Shown here: piece after piece, positions 16,151 through 25,330 of the stretch
How the letters are laid out: each line of letters begins with the position of its first letter
Position numbering within the stretch: the first letter of the stretch is position 1
From: Methylobacter sp.
Lineage (GTDB): Bacteria; Pseudomonadota; Gammaproteobacteria; Methylococcales; Methylomonadaceae
Reading direction: 5' to 3'
NCBI GenBank assembly: GCA_030655535.1
Contig: JAURVK010000174.1
Span: 1 to 46,290 of the forward strand
Length of the DNA: 46,290 nucleotides
The notes under the pieces: generated by a model
What the model saw: only the letters and a program-made list of their open reading frames with translations
What the model was told of the DNA's origin: nothing
Database searches by the model: none
Made by a program: the position numbers and the translations under genes

Positions 16151-18727
16151 ATGCGTATGGACAAATTGACCAGCCTATTTCAAACGGCGTTGGCCGATGC
16201 ACAAAGTATGGCTTTGGGTAAAGACCATCAATTCATCGAGCCGACCCATGTGCTGCTGGCATTGCTGGATCAGCAAGGCGGCAGCATCAGGCCGTTGCTG
16301 ACCCAGATGGGTGTCAACACCCAGTTGCTGCGCACCGAGCTGGTCAGGGAGCTGGGCCGTATTGCAACGGTTAGCGGTTCCGGCGGCGACGTGCAGCTTT
16401 CCAATGAATTATCGCGGCTGCTGAATTTAACCGATAAATTGGCGCAAAAGCGCAACGACAAATTCATCTCCAGCGAGCTGTTCTTGTTGGCGGCTTTTGA
16501 AGAAAAAGGCCTGCTTCAGGACCTGTTTAAAAAAGCCGGGATCACTAAACAGGCGGTGGAAAAAGCCATCGATGCGATGCGCGGCGGTCAGCCGGTCGAT
16601 GATGCCAATGCCGAAGAGCAGCGCCAGGCCTTGAAAAAATACACCATCGACCTGACCGAGCGCGCAGAACAGGGCAAGCTGGACCCGGTGATCGGACGGG
16701 ATGACGAGATACGCCGGACGATCCAGGTTTTACAGCGGCGCACCAAAAACAATCCGGTACTGATCGGCGAACCGGGCGTGGGCAAGACCGCGATTGTCGA
16801 AGGCTTGGCGCAGCGTATCGTCAACGGCGAAGTGCCGGAAGGCATCAAGGGCAAGCAGGTGTTGGCGCTGGATATGGCGGCGCTGATTGCCGGAGCCAAG
16901 TTTCGCGGCGAATTCGAGGAGCGTCTGAAAGCGGTGTTAAACGATCTCGCCAAACAGGAAGGCCAGGTGATTTTGTTTATCGACGAGCTGCACACGATGG
17001 TCGGTGCGGGCAAGGCCGAAGGCGCAATGGATGCCGGCAACATGCTGAAACCGGCGCTGGCGCGCGGCGAATTGCATTGCGTGGGCGCCACCACGCTGGA
17101 TGAATACCGCAAATATGTCGAAAAAGATGCGGCCCTGGAGCGCCGTTTCCAAAAGGTGTTGGTCGATGAGCCGTCGGTTGAAGACACTATCGCTATCCTG
17201 CGCGGCTTGAAGGAAAAATACGAGGTGCATCACGGCGTCGATATTACCGACCCGGCCATTATTGCGGCGGCGAATCTGTCCTACCGTTACATCGCCGACC
17301 GGCAGTTGCCGGACAAGGCCATCGATCTGATCGACGAGGCGGCCAGCCGTATCCGTATGGAAATCGACTCCAAACCGGAGGAAATGGACAAACTGTATCG
17401 GCGTTTGATTCAGTTAAAAATCGAGCAGGTGGCGCTGAAAAAAGAAAAAGATGCCGCCTCCAAAAAACGTCTGGAAATTCTGGAAGAGGAAATCGCCGAT
17501 CTGGAAAAAGAATATTCCGATCTGGAAGAAATCTGGAAAGCGGAAAAAGCTTCGTTGCAGGGTTCGGCATCGATCAAGGAAAAGCTGGAACAGGCCAGAA
17601 CCGAACTGGAAGCCGCCAGCCGAGCCAATGATCTGGCGCGGATGTCCGAGTTGCAGTACGGCATTATTCCGGCGCTGGAAAAACAATTGCAATCAGCGGT
17701 ACCGGCTGAAACAAAGAAAATGACCTTGTTGCGCAACAAGGTCACCGAAGAAGAAATCGCCGAAGTGGTGTCGAAATGGACCGGCATTCCGGTGTCGAAA
17801 ATGATGGAAGGCGAACGCGACAAGTTGTTGCGTATGGAAGAGCAGCTCAGCAAACGGGTGATCGGCCAGGAAGAAGCCCTGAAAGCGGTCAGCAATGCGA
17901 TCCGCCGTTCCAGAGCCGGATTATCAGACCCCAACCGTCCCAACGGTTCGTTCCTGTTTCTGGGGCCGACCGGCGTCGGTAAAACCGAGCTGTGCAAGGC
18001 GCTGGCCGAGTTTATGTTCGACACCTCCGATGCGATGGTGCGCATCGACATGTCCGAGTTTATGGAAAAACATTCGGTGGCGCGGCTGATCGGTGCGCCT
18101 CCGGGTTATGTCGGCTATGAAGAAGGCGGTTATCTGACCGAACTGGTCAGGCGCAAGCCGTATTCGGTCATTTTGCTGGATGAAATCGAAAAAGCCCATC
18201 CCGATGTGTTCAACATCCTGTTGCAGGTGCTGGACGACGGTCGCTTGACCGACGGACAGGGCAGAACCGTTGATTTCAGGAATACCATCATCGTGATGAC
18301 CTCCAACCTGGGCTCGGATATTATCCAATCGCTGTCCGGCGAAGCGCTGTATTCGGTGATGAAAGCGGCGGTCATGGACATCGTCGGCACCAAGTTCCGG
18401 CCCGAATTCATCAACCGGATCGATGAAGCGGTGGTGTTTCATTCCTTGGGTCGCGGACAGATTCGCGCCATTTCCGGCATTCAAATCGAATACTTGCGTA
18501 AACGTTTGCTGGATCGAGAAATCGGCTTTGAAATAACGGAAGAAGCGCTGGATCTGTTAGGCGAGGCGGGTTTTGATCCGGTTTACGGCGCAAGGCCGAT
18601 GAAACGGGCTATTCAGCAACAGCTTGAAAACCCGTTGGCTCAGCAGATACTGGCAGGCGACTTTGTCGCCGGGGATACCATAAAAGTGGATGTTGAGCAT
18701 GAGACCTTGCGGTTTTTGAAAGGCTAA
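16151..18727 (+). CDS. clpB: ATP-dependent disaggregase chaperone ClpB
   Basis: ClpB is a hexameric AAA+ machine that rescues aggregated proteins with DnaK. The 858-residue chain has the Clp N domain (about 1-148), AAA1 with Walker A GEPGVGKT at 206-213 and Walker [16 protein letters not shown], the M-domain coiled coil (about 410-525, [21 protein letters not shown] region) and AAA2 with [14 protein letters not shown] and [17 protein letters not shown]. The C-terminus has the [20 protein letters not shown] signature. The M domain separates ClpB from ClpA/ClpC. Length is the usual 857-860. Met1 or Met3 (16157) could be the start. A perfect heat-shock promoter sits upstream. Confidence 0.97.
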   Translation: MRMDKLTSLFQTALADAQSMALGKDHQFIEPTHVLLALLDQQGGSIRPLLTQMGVNTQLLRTELVRELGRIATVSGSGGDVQLSNELSRLLNLTDKLAQKRNDKFISSELFLLAAFEEKGLLQDLFKKAGITKQAVEKAIDAMRGGQPVDDANAEEQRQALKKYTIDLTERAEQGKLDPVIGRDDEIRRTIQVLQRRTKNNPVLIGEPGVGKTAIVEGLAQRIVNGEVPEGIKGKQVLALDMAALIAGAKFRGEFEERLKAVLNDLAKQEGQVILFIDELHTMVGAGKAEGAMDAGNMLKPALARGELHCVGATTLDEYRKYVEKDAALERRFQKVLVDEPSVEDTIAILRGLKEKYEVHHGVDITDPAIIAAANLSYRYIADRQLPDKAIDLIDEAASRIRMEIDSKPEEMDKLYRRLIQLKIEQVALKKEKDAASKKRLEILEEEIADLEKEYSDLEEIWKAEKASLQGSASIKEKLEQARTELEAASRANDLARMSELQYGIIPALEKQLQSAVPAETKKMTLLRNKVTEEEIAEVVSKWTGIPVSKMMEGERDKLLRMEEQLSKRVIGQEEALKAVSNAIRRSRAGLSDPNRPNGSFLFLGPTGVGKTELCKALAEFMFDTSDAMVRIDMSEFMEKHSVARLIGAPPGYVGYEEGGYLTELVRRKPYSVILLDEIEKAHPDVFNILLQVLDDGRLTDGQGRTVDFRNTIIVMTSNLGSDIIQSLSGEALYSVMKAAVMDIVGTKFRPEFINRIDEAVVFHSLGRGQIRAISGIQIEYLRKRLLDREIGFEITEEALDLLGEAGFDPVYGARPMKRAIQQQLENPLAQQILAGDFVAGDTIKVDVEHETLRFLKG

Positions 18728-18819
18728 GATTGGCTAAGGTGGGGCATTGCCTTTAAGTGGCTTCCTATTTTAAGCCGGGACAGGCATTTTAAATTTGATA
18801 ACACTGATGTTATTTTATT

Positions 18820-18861
18820 GTGGGAGCGATGCCCTCATCGCGACGAGGGCATCGCTCCCAC
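18820..18861. terminator. 17-bp perfect stem-loop between convergent clpB and HupE-like genes
   Basis: GTGGGAGCGATGCCCTC (18820-18836) pairs perfectly with GAGGGCATCGCTCCCAC (18845-18861) around an 8-nt loop that can itself pair partly. It lies about 93 bp after clpB and 71 bp after the HupE-like stop, so it could terminate both. No T-run follows, so it may instead be a copy of a REP-like dispersed palindrome. Both readings are compatible. Confidence 0.6.
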
Positions 18862-18932
18862 ACTGTATTCCTAAGCCGGACGGAGCAACATGCCCCGTCC
18901 GAATGTTCCTGTTTCCCATCCTCGCAGACTGA

Positions 18933-19499
18933 CTAAACAGCGGCTAAATAATACAAGCCGCTGCTTAAGCAGGCTAATGAAAACAGGTAGTTCATACGCC
19001 TGCCTGTGCTTAGACCTAATACGCCGCCGGTCAGGCAAATAACCAGACTCATCAGCATTAACGAGGAAAAATACAGCAAGGCGCTGGAATCGGCTGGAAT
19101 TTCTGCGGCATGGGCATAGCCGTGGAAAACGGCAAAAAACGAGACGCTCAAAAAAAGTATTTTAGACCGTTGTTTTTGGCTGATAGCGACCAACAAGCCG
19201 AAGGCCGCCAACGATAAAGCGATGAATGCTTCAACAAACGGTATTTGCACCGCATAAACATTAAGCAAGGCTCCAGCCGCCATCAATGCCAGAAAAACAG
19301 CCGGAAAGGCAAACACAGCTTTGCCGCCCTGTTTAGCCGCAATCCAGCCGACCGCCATCAAGACCAATAAGTGATCGATACCGGTTAAAGGATGCAGTAA
19401 ACCGCTGATCAAACTGTGGTCGATATGTCCGCCGGTATGTGCATAAAGTGACGGCGATACAAGACATAAGGCGGCAATTAGCCCGTTTTTAATACGCAT
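18933..19499 (-). CDS. HupE/UreJ family membrane protein
   Basis: A 188-residue membrane protein of the HupE/UreJ family, members of which are thought to carry nickel (or cobalt) for hydrogenase and urease. It has a signal-like first helix (GLIAALCLVSPSLYAHTGGH), the family signature HPLTGIDHLLVLMAVGWIA with conserved His and Asp, then five further hydrophobic segments. AVFHGYAHAAEIP holds another conserved His pair. Length is in the normal 180-210 range. No hydrogenase or urease gene is nearby, so it stands alone. It is transcribed toward clpB with a shared stem-loop. The family is clear, the metal is inferred. Confidence 0.87.
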   Translation of the reverse strand: MRIKNGLIAALCLVSPSLYAHTGGHIDHSLISGLLHPLTGIDHLLVLMAVGWIAAKQGGKAVFAFPAVFLALMAAGALLNVYAVQIPFVEAFIALSLAAFGLLVAISQKQRSKILFLSVSFFAVFHGYAHAAEIPADSSALLYFSSLMLMSLVICLTGGVLGLSTGRRMNYLFSLACLSSGLYYLAAV

Positions 19500-19616
19500 A
19501 AATTAAGTCCTCTTAAAGTGGTTAAATCGGTGAACAATGGTCTGCAAGCTTGCTGGCTATCATTGCTGTAAAAAAGGCTCAGTCTATTAACTGGCCTGGT
19601 GTCTGTCAACGCTTTA

Positions 19617-20492
19617 TCAGGTAATTGCCTTAATCGCGTCTGCCAGCAGTTTGTCTAAGCCGATGCAGGAACTCGGATGGTCGATGCTGTCGGTACTCCA
19701 GAGGGTTTTGACGCCGGATTTAAGGATATGGGCGTAAGCATCGTCGCAAAACAGCGCATGAGTGACAACGGCGTAAATGTCTTTGCAACCTGCGGCTTGC
19801 AGCAGTCCGGCTGCTTTGGCGAGCGTCCTGCCGGTGCTGGCCATGTCGTCGATGATGATCACGGCTTGCTTGCAATAATCTCTATCCGGCAAGGTCATCT
19901 CGACCTGCTTGTCGCCGAGCCGATTTTTATCGGCAATCGCGTAATCGAAACCGATGTTTTCGGCGATAGCGGCGACCCATTGTTTCGATTCGCTGTCCGG
20001 CCCCAACAGCAGCGCATGGTTGAATTGTTCCTTTAAAAAAGTTCCGATTTCATCGGCGGCGGTAAGACTGATCGCGTTTTTTATCGGAATGGCTTGGGAT
20101 AATAACGAGATACGGTGCAAATGCGGATCGACAGTCAGTACATCGTCAAACAGGCTCGCCAGCAGTTTGCCGACGATGCGCTGGCTGACCGCTTCGCCGG
20201 GCTGATTGGCGATGTCCTGGCGCATATAACTTAAATAAGGCGCGACCAGGGTGAGTCGTTTAGCGCCTAATTCCCGTGCGGTGGCGGCGCACAGTAATAG
20301 TTCGATCAGCTTGTCGTTGGGCCGATTAAGGCTGCGGCAGACAATAACGTGTTCCGGCAATGGCGGCGGCAGGCGGATCAAACTTTCGCCGTCGGGAAAA
20401 TGATGCAGGATGACTTCGGTCAGCGGCACATTAAGACGGGCAGCCAAGCGTTGTGCTTGGCTTAAATAGTCGGGGAAGGCAAGTATCATCAT
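19617..20492 (-). CDS. PRPP synthetase-like phosphoribosyl(pyro)transferase
   Basis: A 291-residue member of the ribose-phosphate pyrophosphokinase family. The N half has FPDYLSQAQRLAARLNVPLT, FPDGESLIRLP and YLSYMRQDIANQPGEAVSQR, the last matching the ATP-binding flexible loop. The PRPP loop is VIIIDDMASTGRTLAKAA instead of the canonical VDDMIDTGGT, and the Mg-binding DLHADQ region is replaced by VDPHLHRISLLSQ. It is shorter than housekeeping Prs (about 315). It is the second gene of a unit with the phosphorylase (8-nt gap). It is probably a specialised paralogue acting on the same ribose phosphate pool; exact reaction unproven. Confidence 0.85.
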   Translation of the reverse strand: MMILAFPDYLSQAQRLAARLNVPLTEVILHHFPDGESLIRLPPPLPEHVIVCRSLNRPNDKLIELLLCAATARELGAKRLTLVAPYLSYMRQDIANQPGEAVSQRIVGKLLASLFDDVLTVDPHLHRISLLSQAIPIKNAISLTAADEIGTFLKEQFNHALLLGPDSESKQWVAAIAENIGFDYAIADKNRLGDKQVEMTLPDRDYCKQAVIIIDDMASTGRTLAKAAGLLQAAGCKDIYAVVTHALFCDDAYAHILKSGVKTLWSTDSIDHPSSCIGLDKLLADAIKAIT

Positions 20493-20500
20493 GGGCTAAG

Positions 20501-22036
20501 TTAAAAGGCAATCAACGGTTTGATGATTTGTTCTTCGCTGCCTATCGTGTAGCCGTTATTGTGGGCGGCCAAATCCTGAGAGAATTTAAAATCGGCCGGG
20601 AATTCGGCATAAATGCGGTATAAGATTTCACCTTCCTTTACCGGACTGCCCAGCTTCTTTAACAAATCGACGCCTGCTTTTTTCATCATCGGCGCACCGG
20701 CAAGTCGGGCTATTTTTGCCATTTGAAAGTTGTCGATACTGGTGACTACGCCGTCGCAACAGGCAACAACCTCATGACAAAGACTGCCCGGATGCAGGTC
20801 TATCGTTTTTGCGCCTTGCGCCTGAATCAATGCATTCATTTTAGCTCCGGCCCGGCCCGATTCGAGTATGTCTCTGGCAATCGCGTAGCCTTGGCCGCCG
20901 CGCACATCGGGATCGAATTCAATGATCCTGCCGGCCAGCTGCAAGGACTTCTGGCGCAAATCGAACGGCGCATCAGGGTCGTTTTGCAATACCTGCATAA
21001 TGTCCCGAGCTTCCAGTATCGGGCCTATGCCCCGACCTATCGGCTGGCGGCCGTCGGTAATCATCACTTCCAGATGAATGTTGAGCCGGTCGCCGACAAA
21101 CTCAAACAGCTTGCGCAAGGCCAGCGCCTGATTCATGTGCCGCACCTTGGCGGTGGGGCCGACCGGAATATCGATAAGCAGATGCGTGGAACCGGCGGCC
21201 AGTTTTTTGGACAGGATCGACGCCACCATTTGCCCCTGAGAATCGATGCCCAACGGACGTTCAACGGAAATCAGCATATCATCGACCGGCGCGAGTTTGG
21301 CCGTGCCGCCCCAGGCCAAACAGCCGCGCTCCTGGCGCACGATGTCGTGCAGTTGATCCGGCGTCAGGTTGACCTCGGCCAGCACTTCCATGGTGTCGGC
21401 CGTGCCTGCCGGCGAGGTGATCGCGCGGCTGGAGGTTTTCGGTATCAACATGCCGTGCGCGGCAACGATAGGCACGACCAGCATCGAAGTACGGTTGCCG
21501 GGAATGCCGCCGATGCAATGCTTATCGGCAACCAGCGATTCATGCCAGTTCATCGTGTCGCCGGATTGCAGCATCGCGCGGGTAAGAAAGAACAGTTCGT
21601 CGCGATCCAGATTGTTTTGCCCGGTCGCAACCAGGAAGGCAGCCATTTCCATTTTTGAATAGCGCGCTTCAGCAATATCGTTGGTTATGCTGTTGAAGTC
21701 ATCCTGATCGAGGCGTTCGCCGTTGATTTTGCGGCGCACCGCATCCATAGACTTGGGCGCTTCCGCATGATTGACGGTGACCAGAGAGCCTTCAGCGACA
21801 TTGAGCTGCTGGAATGCCTGCTCGGACAGCCCCAATTCTCCCGGCTGTACGATGGAACTATCATCGACTACGTTAAGGACGGCGAGTACCTTGGAGCCGT
21901 TATTACTAACCTGGATTTTAGACAGCGCCTGAAAACCTTCAGCCCGGTAAATGCCGCATTCGCGATGCAGATAAGCGACGTTTTCATGATAAGTATCGAT
22001 AGCGATACGGCGAATTTGCAGGTTGTCATTGCTCAT
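20501..22036 (-). CDS. AMP phosphorylase-like enzyme (type 2 thymidine phosphorylase family)
   Basis: A 511-residue glycosyltransferase-family-3 enzyme. Order: N-terminal beta domain (about 1-90) as in archaeal AMP phosphorylase, helical domain (about 95-160), phosphate-binding domain with [20 protein letters not shown] and [20 protein letters not shown], then [20 protein letters not shown], and a C-terminal PYNP-like domain near 430-500. These motifs fit archaeal AMP phosphorylases (AMP + Pi to adenine + ribose-1,5-bisphosphate) better than classic DeoA, which has GGVGD and GRGLGHTGGT. HAMAP calls bacterial relatives type 2 thymidine phosphorylase. The following PRPP-synthetase-like gene supports nucleotide ribose recycling. 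Substrate is inferred. Confidence 0.87.
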   Translation of the reverse strand: MSNDNLQIRRIAIDTYHENVAYLHRECGIYRAEGFQALSKIQVSNNGSKVLAVLNVVDDSSIVQPGELGLSEQAFQQLNVAEGSLVTVNHAEAPKSMDAVRRKINGERLDQDDFNSITNDIAEARYSKMEMAAFLVATGQNNLDRDELFFLTRAMLQSGDTMNWHESLVADKHCIGGIPGNRTSMLVVPIVAAHGMLIPKTSSRAITSPAGTADTMEVLAEVNLTPDQLHDIVRQERGCLAWGGTAKLAPVDDMLISVERPLGIDSQGQMVASILSKKLAAGSTHLLIDIPVGPTAKVRHMNQALALRKLFEFVGDRLNIHLEVMITDGRQPIGRGIGPILEARDIMQVLQNDPDAPFDLRQKSLQLAGRIIEFDPDVRGGQGYAIARDILESGRAGAKMNALIQAQGAKTIDLHPGSLCHEVVACCDGVVTSIDNFQMAKIARLAGAPMMKKAGVDLLKKLGSPVKEGEILYRIYAEFPADFKFSQDLAAHNNGYTIGSEEQIIKPLIAF

Positions 22037-22099
22037 GGTTTAAAATAGCCGGTAGATAATGTGGATTGATGATGCGGTTTGAGGTGAGTATTGTCAATA

Positions 22100-22135
22100 A
22101 CTGTAGGATGTGCTGAACGCAGTGAAGCGCATCAT
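22100..22135. repeat. GTAGGATGTGCTGAACGCAG dispersed repeat copy
   Basis: Upstream of tag lies GTAGGATGTGCTGAACGCAG (22105-22124) followed by TGAAGCGCATCAT. The inner part GTGCTGAACGCAGTGAAGCGC is partly self-complementary. GTAGGATGTG also occurs at 12057-12066. It is non-coding; a longer frame for tag reading through it (from 22091) gives a non-homologous leader and is rejected. Confidence 0.5.
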
Positions 22136-22159
22136 TCGCGAGAATTATTAGGAACACCG

Positions 22160-22750
22160 ATGAAAAAATGCACATGGGCGCTGTCCAGTCCTAATACAGA
22201 ACACTATCACGATCTCGAATGGGGCGTTCCTGTGCATGACGACCGGCTGCTGTTCGAGTTTCTTATTCTTGAAGGCGCTCAGGCGGGTTTAAGCTGGTCG
22301 ACCATTTTAAACAAACGCGACGGCTACCGCTTAGCCTTCGATAATTTTGATGCTGAAACGATTACAGGTTACGATGACAAGAAAATCAGCGAACTGCTGG
22401 CTAATCCGGCCATAGTCAGAAACAGGCTAAAGATTAATGCAGCCGTGATCAACGCTCAGGCTTATTTGAAAGTTCGGCAGGCTTTCGGCAGTTTCGACGG
22501 CTATATCTGGCAATTCGTTGACGGCAGGTCGCAGCACAATGCCTGGAAAAATGCCGCCGACATTCCCGCTTCTACGCCAACCTCCGAGCTGATCAGCAAG
22601 GATCTTAAAAAACGCGGCTTTAAGTTTGTCGGCAGCACCATTTGTTATGCTTATATGCAGGCGACCGGCATGGTCAACGATCACACCATCGATTGTTACC
22701 GGCATGCCGAAATTAAAACCCAATATTCATCAAATTCCTTGCTGGTCTGA
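22160..22750 (+). CDS. tag: DNA-3-methyladenine glycosylase I
   Basis: Tag excises N3-methyladenine from alkylated DNA, the first step of base excision repair. The 196-residue protein from ATG 22160 (AGGA ribosome site) has the zinc-binding N-terminus MKKCTWALSSPNTEHYHDLE with Cys4 and His17, the substrate pocket WGVPVHDDRLLFEFLILEG, QAGLSWSTILNKRDGYRLAF, and the C-terminal GFKFVGSTICYAYMQATGMV followed by the zinc ligands in NDHTIDCYRH. Length fits E. coli Tag (187). It is monocistronic. An AlkB-like gene at 34882 is the other alkylation-repair gene in the window. Confidence 0.94.
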   Translation: MKKCTWALSSPNTEHYHDLEWGVPVHDDRLLFEFLILEGAQAGLSWSTILNKRDGYRLAFDNFDAETITGYDDKKISELLANPAIVRNRLKINAAVINAQAYLKVRQAFGSFDGYIWQFVDGRSQHNAWKNAADIPASTPTSELISKDLKKRGFKFVGSTICYAYMQATGMVNDHTIDCYRHAEIKTQYSSNSLLV

Positions 22751-22770
22751 AACCTTCTCTTTCAGGGAGA
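22750..22770. repeat. degenerate AACCTTCT...GGGAGA copy
   Basis: AACCTTCTCTTTCAGGGAGA overlaps the tag stop and is a weaker relative of the short palindromes at 9775 and 22818. It could fold into a small hairpin at the end of the tag mRNA. Confidence 0.35.
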
Positions 22771-22817
22771 TTATTTGAGTTTGACAATGATGCACCGGCA
22801 TCGTTATCCTTTTTGGT

Positions 22818-22840
22818 AACCTCCTCGTTCACGGGGAGGA
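22818..22840. repeat. short AACCTCC...GGGGAGGA palindrome
   Basis: AACCTCCTCGTTCACGGGGA followed by GGA; CCTCC pairs with GGAGG. It is a second good copy of the motif at 9775-9796, lying between tag and the glyoxalase gene. Confidence 0.45.
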
Positions 22841-22922
22841 ACTCTCCACCGACCTCTATCCGTCGGCAGGTGTCACTCGATGGATGAGGTCGGGTGTGGA
22901 TTGAAACATAAGGAGAAATATT

Positions 22923-23363
22923 ATGCGTTATCTACATACCATGGTTCGGGTTCATGACCTGAATGCATCCCTCGATTTTTATTGCAACAAACTGGGTCTG
23001 GTCGAATGCGACAGACTGGACAGCAAAGCCGGTCGTTTTACGCTGGTTTATCTGTATGCGCCGCTGGATGCCGATCAGGCCAAAAAGATGTATGCGCCGT
23101 TGCTGGAGCTGACTTACAATTGGGATACCGAAGATTACGGCGGCGGGCGCAACTTCGGGCATCTGGCTTTTGAAGTCGATAATATTTATCAAACCTGTCA
23201 AAAACTGATGGAGGCCGGTGTGCTGATCAACCGTCCGCCGCGTGACGGGCATATGGCGTTTATACGCTCGCCGGATAAGATTTCTATCGAGTTTTTGCAA
23301 AAAGGCGGGGCGCTTGCGCCGACAGAGCCGTGGATTTCTATGGAAAATACCGGGACTTGGTAA
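22923..23363 (+). CDS. gloA: lactoylglutathione lyase (glyoxalase I)
   Basis: Glyoxalase I isomerises the methylglyoxal-glutathione hemithioacetal to S-lactoylglutathione, detoxifying methylglyoxal in the cytosol. The 146-residue VOC-fold protein starts [19 protein letters not shown], with metal ligand His5. It goes on with [12 protein letters not shown] (ligand Glu), [18 protein letters not shown] (His) and [14 protein letters not shown] (Glu), the four expected ligands. An AAGGAG ribosome site lies 8 nt before the ATG. The His/Glu ligands and short length suggest a Ni-type enzyme as in E. coli. It stands alone. A few residues longer than E. coli GloA (135). Confidence 0.92.
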   Translation: MRYLHTMVRVHDLNASLDFYCNKLGLVECDRLDSKAGRFTLVYLYAPLDADQAKKMYAPLLELTYNWDTEDYGGGRNFGHLAFEVDNIYQTCQKLMEAGVLINRPPRDGHMAFIRSPDKISIEFLQKGGALAPTEPWISMENTGTW

Positions 23364-23472
23364 ACTATGTCTATTTTGCTGATTGCTGAGTAGTGGCGAT
23401 TTTCGGTTGCCAACTTAACGTGAGACCAACCGGGGTGCAGGCAGGCATAGGCTCTTTAAATGTAACGTTGTC

Positions 23473-23507
23473 CTGGAGTCCAAAGCTGGCTTTGGATGAT
23501 TGACTCC
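23473..23507. repeat. GGAGTCCAAAGC imperfect palindrome
   Basis: CTGGAGTCCAAAGCTGGCTT followed by TGGATGATTGACTCC folds on itself. Related sequence occurs at 25967-26013 (AAAGCCGGCTTTGGACTCCA; GGAGTTCAAAGCTAGCTTTG). It is a dispersed repeat. Confidence 0.5.
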
Positions 23508-23552
23508 GATTGCTAATATTATAGTCTAAGGAAATTCACAGGGCATTTGATC

Positions 23553-24059
23553 ATGATCGGATTTATTCTTTGCAGCTTGTCGCTGGCGGCTCTGGTTCAT
23601 AAGCAAAACGAATTTCTGAAGCTACTCGCCACGCCTGCGGCCCTGGGTATCGGGCTGACGGTCATGGCAGCCAGCCTGCTGCTCGGCTATTTGAAAAAAG
23701 TCCCCGCCGTTACTTGGCACGATGGCTTTGCAACCGGCTGTTTGTTGCTTTGGTATGGCTACTGGATGCCGCAGTTCAACGACAATGCGCCGATGTTCTT
23801 TTTCTTCCCACTGTATTACGCGCTGTTGACCTCAATCGTCACGCTAACCCTGATCAACAAAAGCGAATATTTCGATCATGAATCTATCGTACAGCTGCGT
23901 TATCTGGAAAAAAATACCCGTTTCAATATCGGTGTGCTTGTGGGCTTGGTGCTGATTAGTCTGCTGATCACTCGCCATTACACGCTTTACCCGATAGCGA
24001 TGACGCTTTTTATCGTCCGTCATACGATGATCGCCTGCCTTGAAATTATCGACCGCTGA
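23553..24059 (+). CDS. uncharacterised membrane protein, four to five TM segments
   Basis: A 168-residue integral membrane protein that I do not recognise. Hydrophobic segments lie near the N-terminus (IGFILCSLSLAALV), about 28-47 (AALGIGLTVMAASLLLGYL), about 62-78, about 86-105 (FFFFPLYYALLTSIVTLTLI) and 130-148 (GVLVGLVLISLLITRHYTLY), with a C-terminal amphipathic helix. A cytoplasmic loop has HESIVQLRYLEKN. ATG 23553 (AGGG site 9 nt before) is preferred over the in-frame TTG at 23547. It is monocistronic between glyoxalase and the convergent YheT-like gene. Confidence 0.72.
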   Translation: MIGFILCSLSLAALVHKQNEFLKLLATPAALGIGLTVMAASLLLGYLKKVPAVTWHDGFATGCLLLWYGYWMPQFNDNAPMFFFFPLYYALLTSIVTLTLINKSEYFDHESIVQLRYLEKNTRFNIGVLVGLVLISLLITRHYTLYPIAMTLFIVRHTMIACLEIIDR

Positions 24060-24115
24060 TAATGCCGGTTCATCCATAGATATTTTTTAAGCCATGTTCC
24101 AAAAGGCAAACTTTG

Positions 24116-25111
24116 TCATGAAACGGTGTGGCCCACCAAAAACTCCGGGATACGCTGTTCCAGCCAATATTCCGGTCTAAAAGGGATCGATCCCGAGATA
24201 AAACCGACATGCCCACCGTGCTGGGTCAGTTCCAATTGTACCTGCGGCGATAGCTCATTCAGGCCGGGCAGGACTGCTGTGGTCATAAACGGATCGTCAA
24301 CCGCCTGAAGCAACAGCGTAGGTACCGAGATTGACTTGAGGTATTGTCTGGAGCTTGCGCGCCGGTAATAATCGTGTACATCGTTAAAACCGTGCAACTT
24401 GGCTACGACTTGATCGTCATATTGCCAGAACGAATTGATGCTCGATAAATCGCCCAGTGCTCTGATCTTCACGGCTTCTTCGGTTTGGCCTATGCGTTCC
24501 AAATGGTGCAGTTTGGCGTGCATATAGGCTTTTAACTCCCGCAGTAAATTGACGCGGTAGAACTTTGAAAAACCGTTATCCAGTTTTGTCGCGCAAATTC
24601 CCAACAGCAACGGCACGGAAACGACGACAGCGGCAAACAAATTTACCTGATCGCCTTGTTCGCCCAGCCACTTTAAAACCACGTTGCCGCCTAATGAAAA
24701 ACCTACGACGCCTAAAGGCGTGTCGGGTTCGCGCAGTCGCAAGGTTTGATAGAGAAAATCAATGTCCTCGGTTTCGCCTGAATGATAACTGCGCGCCTTG
24801 TTATTGGATGAGCCGCTGCAGCCGCGAAAATTAAGCGCGGCGCTGCGAAAGCCTTGCTTGAGCAGGGCGCTTTGCAAGCCTTTGATATAACCCGATTGCG
24901 AGCTGCCGGTCAAGCCATGCACCAGCATAATCAGCGGTCGGCTGCCGGTTCCGCAATAATCGATATCGATAAAGTCCTGGTCGGGCGTCGTTAATCTTTC
25001 GCGGCGATAACCGGGCGGATTGGGCGTTTTTCTTAATAAGGCCGGATAAAGCGTTTGTAAATGGCTATTGCATAACCACCAGGCGGGCTTGAATGTTGTT
25101 TTGGTCGGCAT
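24116..25111 (-). CDS. alpha/beta hydrolase, YheT family
   Basis: A 331-residue hydrolase of the YheT/ABHD1-3 group, possibly an esterase; the natural substrate is not known. Features: PAWWLCNSHLQTLYPALLRK near the start (family hallmark), the oxyanion region LIMLVHGLTGSSQSGYIKGL, RSAALNFRGCSGSSN, the nucleophile elbow VVGFSLGGNVVLKW (Ser near 142), acid LLQAVDDPFM and catalytic His in THGGH-like QHGGHVGFISGS. All three triad residues are present. Length equals E. coli YheT (about 340). ATG at 25111; monocistronic. Confidence 0.9.
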   Translation of the reverse strand: MPTKTTFKPAWWLCNSHLQTLYPALLRKTPNPPGYRRERLTTPDQDFIDIDYCGTGSRPLIMLVHGLTGSSQSGYIKGLQSALLKQGFRSAALNFRGCSGSSNNKARSYHSGETEDIDFLYQTLRLREPDTPLGVVGFSLGGNVVLKWLGEQGDQVNLFAAVVVSVPLLLGICATKLDNGFSKFYRVNLLRELKAYMHAKLHHLERIGQTEEAVKIRALGDLSSINSFWQYDDQVVAKLHGFNDVHDYYRRASSRQYLKSISVPTLLLQAVDDPFMTTAVLPGLNELSPQVQLELTQHGGHVGFISGSIPFRPEYWLEQRIPEFLVGHTVS

Positions 25112-25330
25112 GGCTTATGGATTTTTGTAACGAGAATGCCTGATTGTAATACCATTCACGAACGATTAATCAATCTTGGCGGCTGCCGATATGAAAAACT
25201 GAGTCATTGAGATTAAGCCGCAGCAACAGCCGGATATTCCGGTAGCCTCGCAACATGCCGTTTTGGTCTATGTTTTCCAAGGCGTGTTGACACTAAATCA
25301 GTTTTTATTCATCAAATAAAGGATGTAAAT

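Noticed and set aside
20723-21658. 311-codon plus-strand frame
   Set aside because: It lies wholly antisense to the AMP/thymidine phosphorylase, whose motifs are unmistakable.
22894-22907. GTGTGGATTGAAAC, identical to the 3-prime end of many CRISPR repeats
   Set aside because: Only one copy, no regularly spaced repeats and no cas genes; probably chance or an isolated relic.
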